From: Strigops habroptila
Taxonomy: Eukaryota; Chordata; Aves; Psittaciformes; Psittacidae
Length of the DNA: 64,000 nucleotides
Direction of reading: 5' to 3'
Assembly: GCF_004027225.2 (NCBI RefSeq)
Contig: NC_046358.1
Coordinates: forward strand, 924,911 to 988,910
Under the pieces are notes generated by a model. That model did not search any database, was not told the DNA's origin, and saw only the letters and a list, made by a program, of their open reading frames with translations. The stretch's first letter is position 1; each line of letters begins with the position of its first letter. This document shows positions 53,001 through 64,000 of this stretch, one piece after another. The position numbers were made by a program, and so were the translations under genes.

Positions 53001-53579
53001 CCTGAGGGTCAATAGGCTAAAGCTCTAGACCCCAGGCTCCACAGACCCAAATGTTGGTCCACCTAAAAGACACTGGAAAGCAAAAAACACAAGATCTTAC
53101 TGGCAGTCCTGCTGCAACAATGCCGGTAGAGGACAATTCCGAGTGAGAGGAGAAAGAAGGGTCTGGAGGGAAACTCTCCCACTGTCATGCAGCAAAGCCG
53201 ATTGGAGGACGGTGTTGCTGGGCTATAGGAGTAAAGATGAAGTAAAGTCCTTCCCAAAGGAATCCACCTCCTGGTTTTTCTTCCCTTCCAGGACCATCCC
53301 TTGAGAGAAAAAATTGTATGACCCCCTGAAACCATTCCCCTCTCACTCTACCTTAGGCTGGCACTGCCAACACAGGCTAATTCTTGGCAGTGGCAAGGCT
53401 TAGCTCCGGAGGGAAGGGGTTAAGCTGTAGCTGCACAGCCACCGGGGAGTGAAGACGTTAGTTCAAACTGACAAACCTAGTCCTCTGTAAACAGAGGAAC
53501 AGCAGCCATTAGGACATGGTTGTTACTGCTTTAAAGCAAGCAAGCAAGCCAATACTGAGCCCCAAATCTGCAGGAAGGA

Positions 53580-54400
53580 GCTTACCCCTGACTCCTCATT
53601 GCTCCGTAAGCAGAGGTGAGGTGCGAGTGCTCTGCCACCGGGATCCGCTGACACGCCGATAAACTTGAGAGGGAAAGACGGCGGGAGCAAGCGGGAGAAG
53701 GAAAAGGGGTGGAGGCAAGTCTGACATGTTTGTACAGTGCCTGCTTCACCTAAGCTGCCGAGTTTGATTTCAGGGCGTGGTAGCAGATGGGACACAGAAG
53801 CTCTTAGCGCGGAGAAGCCTCAGGTTCCTCTTCCAAGGCAAACGACGGACGCCGATAGCGGAGCCTCTTGGGACCATCTTGCCTTCTCCTCATCGTCTTC
53901 TCCTTCTTTGGTCCCTAGAGGGGATGAGAAAGAGCTCAGAGTCACACCTGGGCACTGAAGTCTGCTGGGTCTCAGGCAAGAGCCTTTGGGGAGATCATCT
54001 CCTGTTCCCCTCCATCCTTTTTTTACATCCCCACTTCACTGCTGACTTATTAAAGCTCGTCAGCTCTTCTCTCTCTGCTCCACAGCCTCAGGGCCTAGAG
54101 CTGCTGCAGCTTCTAACGAATCCAACATCTCCGCCAGTGTTGCCTGGCTGCAGATTTCAGGACCTGCCCCGATCCCCTTGTCATTCCTGGCAGGAAAGCT
54201 TTGATTTCTTGCTCTATGGCTGGGTTATAGAAGAATTCACCCATGTATTTGCATTGCAGATGAGCAGCACATGACCTGGTGCTTTTACTTTTCCCCTGTC
54301 GCTGCCCGGCGTGAGTCAGTGCTGCGAGGGCTGAAGTCTTGTATCACCCTGTAATCCTGACGCCGCGCCTCGGGGCTCACCAGCTCCTGGAAATAGCCGG
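53580..54400 (-). promoter_or_regulatory. CpG-rich patch; candidate PAK6 promoter or 5' noncoding exon
   Basis: CpG dinucleotides cluster here (for example GCGGAGAAGC, ACGACGGACGCCGATAGCGG and GACGCCGCGCCTCGGGG) while the surrounding DNA is CpG-poor. On the minus strand a good donor GGG|GTAAGC lies at 53586/53585, so an exon ending at 53586 could splice to the PAK6 acceptor at 43322. An AP-1 core TGAGTCA is at 54312-54318. No transcript evidence; it could serve another gene. Confidence 0.35.
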
Positions 54401-57179
54401 TTCCACAAGCAACTCGTGTTCAGTGGGACACCAGCTCCACCACCAGCACTGGCGGATGGGCAGGGGTGGAAGGGGGCATCCTTAGAGGACACTTATGGGA
54501 TTACAAGCCTGGAAGAGGTCAGAGTTCATGTCAGCAAACCCATCAGTTCCTCTTGCTCCACTGCAAATAAAGAGGATTCTTGGCCTCTGCAGACAACTAA
54601 CAATGCTGGCTTAACCTTAGGATACTTTTAGGTCCAAAGAGCAGAGATAAAAGCCTTAAAAATCCACCTTTTGAACTGCCCTTAAAGTAAATAAAGGGCA
54701 TGCTACAAATAATCATTAGGCTGTCATCACTTCTGCTGGGAGAGGCTTGTCCATCAGAGGTGGACCAGCCCAGTAGCGTTTTAGCCATGTTCCCTCATTC
54801 CCATTTTCCCTCCTACCTGTTCATCCTGCCCAACTAGGCTGCAGTATCTTTGTACAACAACCAGAGTCACAGATCTATTGGGAATGCAGCTCTACAGCAA
54901 GATAATGAAGAAGGAACAGAACTGGGGTTCATATAGGGAGCATAGAGGGAACCCTGGCATTGTAGCTGGTGGTCTGAGGTTCCTAATCCTCATTTCCAGA
55001 CCTGCTAGCTAAGTTGTGGAAAGCTCCTTCCTGAAAGTGCAGTCACCACATCTACATTACACTGCAGGTCCCTGCCTGCCAGAGCCTGCCAAAGAGACCA
55101 AGGTTTCCTGCCTGTTACCTCACAGCAGCATCCCTAGGGTACAGGAAATAAAGGTAGCCAGGTTCCTTTCTGTCTGGGGATGAGCTTGTCTCCTACAGGG
55201 CAGGCCCTGTACACAGATGTAATCAGAAGAAGAAAAGTCCATGTTAATAGTAGTAAATAAACTACAATCAAGAGAGGGGGACACATTCTTTCTCTAGAAG
55301 ACTGGAACTTGCAAGGCAGAAGCAGCCTGGTGGAGGATCAGAGATGAGGAAACAGAGCATAATCCTGCTAGGTGTGGAGGAAACAGGACAGCGAGGGCAA
55401 AGTCGCTGTCATCTGCTGCATCTCTGCTTTGCTGATGTGCCAGTCAGTGAGGAGTCGTCTACACCACCATAGCTTTGGGAGCATCACAAAGCAATGTCAT
55501 TTGTGTTCTACAAGGAGTCACCCAGGCTTGGAACTGGCTTCAGATTTGCATAAGGATTATATTTCATGGGCTTACATGCTAAGATAGTCTTCTAGAACAA
55601 GACACGAGTTCTTTATAAATGGAAGAGCCTGATTTTACTTGTCAAGACACAAGTTTAGATGAAACCAAGGCATCTTTGAGTTGGTGTGAACCTCTGCTGC
55701 CTACAGTCTTAATGAAAAATGAGGACACTTCCCAGTGTTTCTATTCACAAGTTTGGTCCCACAGTCCCACACTCCTTGAAGAAAAATTTCCCAAAGTGAT
55801 GCATTTCTAATTTCCCCCTTTAGCAACTGTCCAATATTAAACATTTCTCTGCTCCTTCCCCTGCCCACTGCTCCCTTCTTACCTAGGGAGTTGCACAAGA
55901 TAATGTAACTAATGATACTCACACATCTCTATAAACACATACATACACACCCCACTCCTCCTACAGCTGCTCTACTCCATGCTGCTCATTCAGGTCCTGT
56001 CTGCCTTGGCTGTGGCAGCCAGAACTGGCAAGCAAGAAGTGCTGCAGGGTACATTGACTAACTGCTTGCATTGCAGACTGCCTGATGTATCTACACACAC
56101 AGCAAAGGCCATTCCATGCTCCATGTCCCCTCCCCAGACACAAAGCATAGCAAATTGCAGATGAGAACTGCAGATCTCACCTCTTTCCTCACCCTGCCCG
56201 TCCACATCACTGCATCAGGAAGGCACCAGGACTTCACGCCCTGTGCTGTTGCTGCAATAGATTCCATTTAAGCCCATTTCACCTCTATTGGAACAGAATT
56301 TTGTGAGAGAAAAAAAACCCTTTTCAACATTTTACAATGCCAACAGGCAAGACTGGGCACTTCCAATCTTCAGATGGCCAAATCTACAAAGCCTTTCTCC
56401 TGCCTCAGCCAGGAGAAACATATTTGGGCACCTCTTTGGAGTTTGTGGGACCTGGGAAAGCTGTTAGGAAAAATTTATCCTGCTTCAACAAAGCTTCCAG
56501 AGAAGCCTAATACCAAGGCACAGTAAATCTGATGCATTCAGGAAGTCCCAGTAAGATCTAAGGCAATTCCACCCATGGAGATAGGTTGTGGTTCAGAGCC
56601 AGACCTTCGAGCTGGGCTCCTCTGAGCACTGGGGTTTGCTAGGAGGCACAAATGCACTTCCACCAAAGACATGCGGTCCCTCTTCTCTTTCATGGCTCCT
56701 GAAGTCCAGAGTAAGTTGGACAGGGAAGAGAAAAAATACACCAACAGTTGGGACAAAGGGGTTACGAGGAGAAAGGCTGTGTTGCAAATTCACCAAACAT
56801 CAGCATCAACTGGTGGGAAGAAGCATGAGATAGGAATCAAGTCTGCAAGTCTCTTAATCAACACATGACATTAGCCAGGACTGGAGATAAGGAGGGAGCA
56901 ATGCAGAGGCAGTTTCGTTTTAAATAAGTGCTTACAGCTCAGCTACTTTCTCCAAGGCTGCTGTATCCAGAGGTGGGCAGAGCATTTCAAGAGAGCACTA
57001 TTTGGATTGCTAGCTCTAATGTTCAGGTTATCCTCCTGCTACTGTGTATTGCTGACATTATAGAGGCAGTGTCCTGGAGATCCCAGCAGGATCCACTAGG
57101 TCCTGGTTGATAAGAAGCTTCCCATGACCCAGCTTCAGCGTGTGCTTAAGCCCAGAACACCACCCATGCTCTGGGCTGA

Positions 57180-57597
57180 CCCCCAGAGTCTGAGCAGCAG
57201 GTCAAGGGAGCGGATTCTCCCCCTCTGCTGCATGAAGGGGAGACCTTAGAGCAGCTCCAGTGCCTAAAGGGGCTCCAGGAAACCTGGAGCGGGGCTTTGG
57301 ACAAGGGCCTGTAGGGACAGGCCAAGGGGAATGGCTTTAACCTGCCAGAGGGGAGGCTGAGATGAGCTCTGAGGCAGAAGCTCTTCCCTGTGAGGGTGCT
57401 GAGGCGCTGGCACAGGGTGCCCAGAGAAGCTGTGGCTGCCCCATCCCTGGCAGTGTTCAAGGCCAGGTTGGACACAGGGGCTTGGAGCAACCTGCTCTAG
57501 TGGAAGGTGTCCCTGCCCATGGCAGGAGGTTGGGACTGGAGGAGCTTTAAGGTCCCTTCCAACACAAACCACTCTGGGATTCTATATCATTCTATGA
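57180..57597 (+). mobile_element. CR1 LINE, 3' tail
   Basis: From CCCCAGAGTCTGAGCAGCAG to the duplicated terminal motif in GGATTCTATATCATTCTATG. It shares its 5' start with the copy at 34325 and the rest with the young copies. Confidence 0.9.
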
Positions 57598-59430
57598 CAA
57601 AGCTGCACCTACACTCCCACTGTGTGAGCTCCTTCAGTGTGCTGGGAAGTGGCCCCAAGGTTTACAGTCTGATCCAGTTTCCATTTTTTTTGGCGCAATT
57701 CAGAACAAAACCCAAATGCACCAAAGATGAAGACCTGGAAGTTGCTTAAGCAACTCCAGCACCTCTACCAGAGCACTGCAGGCTCTTCTAGATCAGGACA
57801 CATCCCCGTGGCAGGGCAGCATGGTGCTCAGAGTCCCTATTCACCATATGCACATCACCACATACAACCCACACCGGGTCACATGAAAGAATAAAGTTTG
57901 TGCCGCTTCAGGCTCTTGTGGGCACTAAGGAAGAATCGCAGCCAGGCTCTGCTGGACCATGCAACTCCAATGGTGGAGCAAAGCAGAACCAACACAGGGG
58001 CCTGCAGATTCTGCCAGGATGAGGACACTGGGCTATGCAGAGAGCTGAGAACACAGGCAAGAAATCAGATTAAGCTTAAAGAGAGCAAGAAAACAGCAGA
58101 TTCTCTGAAAATTTCCACTCCCACTGTGATGAGGAGTTGAAACTAATGCTCCAGAGGATCACCTGAACACAGCACACGCTATTTTGCTACTGGTTGAATT
58201 CCTGTGGCTTGGTAGACATTCCCTGCAGATAATATCAATACAGCTTGGCTCACAGCCACCTCCTGCTCCTTCCAGATCTTTTACTTGCAAAAATTCACAG
58301 ACATATTAAGTTATAATGGAAGTAACGTCATGCTCCACCAGACAAGTCTGTGCCACCCTCCACAAGAGGTATATCTGCTGCTTCCCATAAAGTCAGGACT
58401 ATCAGTCCGTCAATGGCAATACCACAGCAGGAATTCAGTGTATCCTACCTTTTCCAGTCGCCAGGTCACCTTGGGAAAGGCATTCTGCACACTGGTAAGA
58501 TGACTGTGACAACACTTAACTCCCACAGAACAGAGGCGGCTTAATCTGTTGGTTTTTCAGGCATGCTGCAATCCTTAAAGATGCTATAGAAATGCAGATT
58601 GAAGTCCCTGGCTGACATAAGAGGAATAGAGACTCCAGCTTTTGTTCTGAAGAACTAGGTCAGTCAGCTATTGCAAAAGTATTAACCAGAATTCAGAGTA
58701 TTTCTAGTGGCTAAAATAATGGTAGCAAAAGTCTAATGCCATTTACTGTTATTAGTCACTCTCTACATCTGAGAACATTCAAACCCAACTCTCAAGAGCC
58801 TAGAATAATTTGAGGGCTGAAGCTTATGCTTGTCAAACCTCAGGCACGTGGCTCTGTACAGCACAAGAGCTCCCATCCCACTTGCTGGAGGCAGGAAACA
58901 ACTGCCCTCATAGATGACACAGCTTTAAGCAGCTGAGTACATGGAGCTCATGTTTGAGAGCTTCACTGTTAGTCTTGTGCCAGGGAATGGGTGGTACAGT
59001 CACCCTCCCAGCAGCAGCCACCCTACAGCAAGTGCAGGAGGGTGCTTTGTACTGTGGTGGTGTACGGGAAGGTTATTTTGGGGGAAGGATGATGGAGGCA
59101 GAGAGCAGCTGTTTGAATGGAAGGTGACGAATAGAAAAGGGGAAGGGTCGACCATTGCAATGGGGATGAGGATCCAAAGTTTATCTCAACCCCCTCCCCT
59201 AAGAGTAATTTCTGCTCTTTCCTTCTAGGAGTCAGAGAAGCGTTTTACTTCCTTTATCCTCAGCTCTCTCCCCCAGTCTTTGTTCAGGCTGCAAGCTAAA
59301 ATAGTCTAAATACCAGCACAAGACAGAACACACTGTTTCAGCAGAACACAGGCACATGATAAACCTTCCAACCACCATTTTCTCCCTTAAAAAAAACTTG
59401 TGAACTACCCAGAACATTTGTGCAACTATT

Positions 59431-59742
59431 ATAGAACCATAGAATCACACAGTGGTTTGGGTTGGAAGGGATCTTAAAGCTCCTCCAGTTCCAACCCCCT
59501 GCCACGGGCAGGGACACCTTCCACTAGAGCAGGTTGCTCCAAGCCACTGTGTCCAACCTGGCCTTGAACACTGCCAGGGATGGGGCAGCCACAGCTTCTT
59601 TGGGCACCCTGTGCCAGCGCCTCAGCACCCTCACAGGGAAGAGCTTCTGCCTCAGAGCTCATCTCAATCTCCCCTCTGGCAGGTTGAAGCCATTCCCCTT
59701 GGCCTGTCCCTACAGGCCCTTGTAAAAAAGGTCCCTGTCCAG
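59431..59742 (-). mobile_element. CR1 LINE, 3' tail
   Basis: ATAGAACCATAGAATCACAC through the common tail to CTACAGGCCCTTGTAAAAA. Nearly identical to other young copies and in the same direction as the copy 330 bp further on. Confidence 0.92.
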
Positions 59743-60070
59743 ATGCTGTCAGAGTCCACAATAAGAAACTGTGACATGCCCACAGTCAGACAATGCACAT
59801 TACAAAGGACTGAAACATGCCGCTGTTTCTGGTATTGCAAGAACACTTTTATACCAAAACCCTACTGCATGATTAATGGAGTCCAAGCTGAATACAGTCA
59901 TACAGCCTACCTGACCACATGGACCTGCTGGCATTTGGCTGCAGTCAGAACAAATGCCCTTCCTCTGGAGCAAGTCTAGGTCCTGCTGGCTACTGTGTGG
60001 CTGAAAGCATAGAGGAACAACTGAACTGGAATCCTCTTCAAGGTAATCCAGAAAATAATCCACTTTATAT

Positions 60071-60350
60071 CATAGAATCCCAGACTAGTTTGGGTTGGAA
60101 GGAACGTTAAAGCTCTTCCAGTTCCAACCCCATGCCACAGGCAGGGACACCTTCCACTAGAGCAGGTTGCTCCAAGCCCCTGTGTCCAACCTGGCCTTGA
60201 ACACTGCCAGGGATGGGGCAGCCACAGCTTCTCTGGGCACTCTGTGCCAGCGCCTCAGCACCCTCACAGGGAAGAGCTTCTGCCTAAAAGCTCATCTCAA
60301 TCTCCCTCTGGCAGGTTAAAGCTATTCCCCCTTGTCTTGTCAATACATCT
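60071..60350 (-). mobile_element. CR1 LINE, 3' tail
   Basis: CATAGAATCCCAGACTAGTT through AGGTTAAAGCTATTCCCCCT. Second member of a direct pair with 59431-59742. Confidence 0.92.
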
Positions 60351-63300
60351 ATATATATATGAGTAATTAGTTAAAGGAAATATTCAGATTCTGAATAATA
60401 ATAATTAAATAACTTAAGAAAGGAGCAACATAAGACACAGCCATTCAAGCTGTAAATAAAATTTTATGTCTCCTATTCTGCAGATCTAGAGATGCTGAAG
60501 CTGGCATCATAAAAATAAGTGAAAAATATCACTTAACCTTCTACTTAATCATCATTCATCAAACTACTAATTCAAAAACACATTTCTTGCTCATCTGCTC
60601 TCTGCAGTGCCAAAGAAAGTCTATAAATAAATGAATTCAGAGAAATGTGTTCAAATCAAAGAAGTATTAACTTAGTTCATTTCCATCTGTGACCTTTAAA
60701 AACAAATTCAAGTCTTGTTAAGACTCAGAATGAGCATTTGCTTGCTTTGTTCTTCAGAACGTTGATGCACACTGGAAGCCTGGTTAGCAGTTGTGCTCAA
60801 GCAAAGGTTTCCTACAGAAAGACTCGGGTAGTTATCTGGAATATTCTTCCATATCCTTCTTTCAACAAAGAGCAATCTCAGCCCAAGAACAGCCACCACC
60901 CATTATGAAGGTGACCACAAATGAGAAGTAGCCAGATGATTTAAGTGACCCTGAGTTCTAAGGGAGAGTTTAAACCCATGCTTTTAAATGACACAGAAAT
61001 AAATGACAGTGTTCTTTAAATAAGTTCCTGGCTCAGCTTTACGTCACTCCGGCTGCTATTTTGCAGACGCTTCAGGAGAACATATTTAGAACTTGGAAGA
61101 GAACACAAAAGACCCAAGAGCTTTGCAAATTCCTGATTTGGGAGTAAGCAGCAGAATTAGTATTTTCTTCCTGTTAACACCCAACAGGGCATATTTTATA
61201 ACAGTGTCAGAAATCAGGACGCTTCCTCAGTAGCAGTCACAAACAGGAGTGTCTTGTCTACTAACATCATCTGTGGTTGATGAGGTGGTCCAAGATCTAA
61301 ACTACTTGTGACATTGCTTTATCCATTTCGGTTTCTAATGAAATAAACACAGCATGCATTTTCATTTTATGGCCCAAATAGTCTCTAACAGCATGTAGGT
61401 TTGCAATCTGATTTTCCATTACCTTTCACTACACACCCAGGAGCTCCGATTTCCACAAGTGAATTATGTGCGTACCCAAACTGGACAGCTCACTGTAGCA
61501 TGAACAGCTCAAAGGTGACTTGCCCAGAGAGATTTCTTTCCTGTAATGTCTGTTCTTCAAATCCAATCCAAAGTCCCTTGAAACCAGAGGTTTCTCATTG
61601 ACTTCCACAAGTACTAGAAAGATTCTTATTCCAAGCTGTATGCTACAGGAAAGGAGTTAATTTCCAACATTATTGTATGCATTTTTGTACTTTCTTTGGA
61701 CAAGACCCAAAGTACTCATTATGGAGTGTAACACCCTGCTTAATTCTTCCAGAAACCAATCATAAGGCTACTATGAATGTTAATGAGCACTGAATCAAGA
61801 CCCAGATGGTTTTTAAAGCAAAATTATCCCCATCTTGGTTATTTTAAGCTCTGAATAGTGCCTTCTGGCCACTACACATATTAACCCATCTGTTCCTGGG
61901 CCAGGTTAAGGCAAGACCTTCATACCAGTTCTCCCTATCCAAACACTGCTCTTCAGCTCCTGCAATGACTTGAAAAGTCACATCTTTGAAAGAAGACTCA
62001 ATGGTTGATATGGGTGAGAATAAAACATACCCACAGCACAGCAGAGAGGGCAGTGGCCTGATCCATACTCTTTCAGTAACACAACTGAAGCTCTGCAGCC
62101 TATTTAGTGCTGTCTTCTGGACACAGTAACATGAATATCACCAGAGATCAGTAAGTGAGATCTATGAAAGTTTTCATCAGAGTATAAGAAAACCAAAATA
62201 TAGTTGTTTATAAGGCATTGGGCATAGGGAGGAAAGTAGGAAAACTAGATGGCCATCAGGAAGATGACACTGCCACTACAGACTGTTCAACTGAACCAGA
62301 TTCACAGGGGAAAAACAATTGAGCTCAGAGCCATCACTTGTCCCTGCTGAACTGCTGAGTGTGTTTGCCTTCCAGTTTGAAACAGCATGTTTCATTTTAA
62401 GGACTAAAGCACCTTTTTTAGACAGTGGTGTGTCAGGTATCTCCACATGGTATCGGCAGGGTACCTGCCCCTGGCCAGTGGATGCTGACTGCAGTGCCTC
62501 AGCTGAGTAGAAATGGCACTGCTCAGAGGTGTAGTTTGGCTACACTCTGATTCTTCAGAGCAAACTACAAGCTACCTTCCATATTTACCACAAACAACTA
62601 TTACCTTACTCTTTCCTTTGACTAAACTTGGGGGTTTTGGGGCTGTCCTTGTTCCCTGCAGAGCACTGCTGTTGCAAATGGTAGCCTGTGTGTGTCAGAT
62701 ATTCTCCAGGTCTTCCTACTTCCCCTCAACAACCTGCAGGGGAAAAAAAATACATCCCTCAACTGTTTCCACAGTGCTCTTTGGTTGAAGCAGCACTATT
62801 CCTTGCTAGACTTTAAGCAAGTCCAGAGGAACATGAATTCTTGGTTAATGCTTCTTTCTTAGCAGATCTTGTCACCAAGAACTGACTACGGCAACACGTG
62901 CCAGCCTTTGTAAACCAGACAGCTTTCAGACAGCCACAATGCCAGCTGTGGTGGTTTGCTTGGGGTTTTGGATTGGCTTTTGGGAGGTAGGGGTGATTGC
63001 TTGGTTGGTTGGGTTCTTTTTCCAGTTTGGGGTAAGGGGGAAAGAAAAGAGAAAGAAAATAAAAAGAAACAGGTTCTACTACCTGCTTTTCTGGTCCCCA
63101 AGCAGCAGGTTCTTCCCTCACTTTCCTACCTTGGACAACAGCAGTTCTCATTCCAGCGCCCTGGCACCTCTGTTCTCTGTTAAATCGCTTTACAGTCACT
63201 TGTGTGGGTTTTTCTTTTTGTATTCTGGGAGGTTTTTTCCCATTTTTTCCTAAACCTTGTCTGGTAAACAGATGGACATCATGGAAATGAAAAGGATGAA

Positions 63301-64000
63301 GTGGAAAGAGTAACAAAAATCAAAGTGTATCATTATGCAAGTCAGTGATGGAAAAAAATCATGTCACTGTATATTACTCAGTTGAGAATGGTTAATGACT
63401 TGATGCTATTTAAGAACCTTACCAGAATGGGCATCACAGCTTGAGGAATGCAGACGGAGCTCTGAAATGATTTCACAATTCGAAATGAGGAGTGGGAGGG
63501 AAATGAGGAAGCAAAAGATGGTTAAATGTCCTTTCTTGCCTCCAGATGCATGACACATGGCTCACTTATCCTAAGTCTGGGCCTGAAATACTCATTTTTA
63601 ATTCACTGAAAGCACATTGACTGAGCAGCAGGAGTGTGACACACTTAACTTGCTGTCATTTGTTAGAGCAGAGAAGGAGCTCAACCTCCTGGCTCTGCTG
63701 GGATTGCCAAGGAAAGCATCAGCCCCGGGTTCAGTAACTCAGACAACTCAGCCTCCTGAAATGGCCTGAGAGCCCCGAGGAGCTTTAACAGGTTTCAGTC
63801 CCTTTTGACTTGAACCACATTTGAACTTCTTAGCAGTGCAAAATCATTCTATCCTGTTACTATTCCTCTGAGCAATTGCATCCAGGCCCCTTTTATTATT
63901 ACATTAGTGTAATTTTGTCTCCGACATTCCCCCAAGAGAAATTATTCATGTCCTGCTATTATTTATTTTACTACTAAGAGCCTGGGTTTTAGCTGTAGTT

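Larger units (their letters stand above)
43322..64000. other. DNA upstream of the PAK6 start codon; no coding exon recognised
   Basis: About 20.7 kb. Because coding exon 1 begins at a splice acceptor, one or more noncoding PAK6 exons should lie here. Seen: CR1 fragments at 43687, 44575, 45869, 57180, 59431 and 60071; a G-quadruplex motif at 47501; a 24-bp duplication at 50017; a CpG-rich patch at 53580-54400; an AT-rich stretch from about 60350. No frame resembles BUB1B or another neighbour. Confidence 0.6.

Noticed and set aside
62813..63316. 167-codon minus-strand frame in the far right part
   Set aside because: No recognisable domain, lysine/proline-rich low-complexity translation of a T-rich tract, no splice or poly(A) context.
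48001..64000. BUB1B or another gene upstream of PAK6
   Set aside because: Human order would allow BUB1B on this side, but no frame or exon here resembles it; it probably lies beyond the window.

Overview
This is nuclear DNA from a vertebrate, almost certainly a bird. The coding sequence is split into short exons by GT-AG introns, and the only recognisable abundant interspersed repeats are CR1 LINE 3' tails (15 copies, on both strands), which is the avian pattern. The order PLCB2 then PAK6 matches the block on human 15q15. The species cannot be named from the sequence alone.

Layout. (1) 1-20.9 kb, + strand: the 3' two-thirds of PLCB2 (phospholipase C beta-2). Twenty-one coding exons from 1695 to 20316 join in one open frame of 822 codons including the stop. 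They cover the end of the catalytic X box, the X-Y linker, the Y box, the C2 domain and the long coiled-coil C-terminal domain. The 5' exons (PH, EF hands, start of X) lie before the window. A poly(A) signal is at 20908. (2) 20.9-25.5 kb: intergenic DNA with two CR1 fragments and no recognised gene. (3) 25.5-43.3 kb, - strand: PAK6, a group II p21-activated kinase. All eight coding exons are present (43316 down to 27456), giving 667 residues, with a probable 3' UTR reaching about 25.5 kb. Its introns hold three CR1 tails and a decayed CR1 ORF2 relic. (4) 43.3-64 kb: DNA upstream of the PAK6 start codon, without any coding exon I can support. It has five CR1 tails, a G-quadruplex motif, a 24-bp tandem duplication and a CpG-rich patch at 53.6-54.4 kb that may be a PAK6 promoter or 5' exon.

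The two genes are convergent (tail to tail), with 7.1 kb between stop codons. Both act in signalling below membrane receptors: PLC-beta-2 splits PIP2 for G-protein-coupled receptors, and PAK6 is a Cdc42-binding Ser/Thr kinase. Nothing here shows that they are co-regulated.

I found no new multi-gene system. The most useful second-look items are a GC-AG intron in PLCB2 with a G-quadruplex motif just before its acceptor, inverted CR1 pairs within both pre-mRNAs, a PDZ-ligand-like PLCB2 C-terminus, the lack of a visible ANKRD63 gene between the two genes, and the CpG-rich patch upstream of PAK6. All calls come from reading the sequence and from remembered family features; no search was run.
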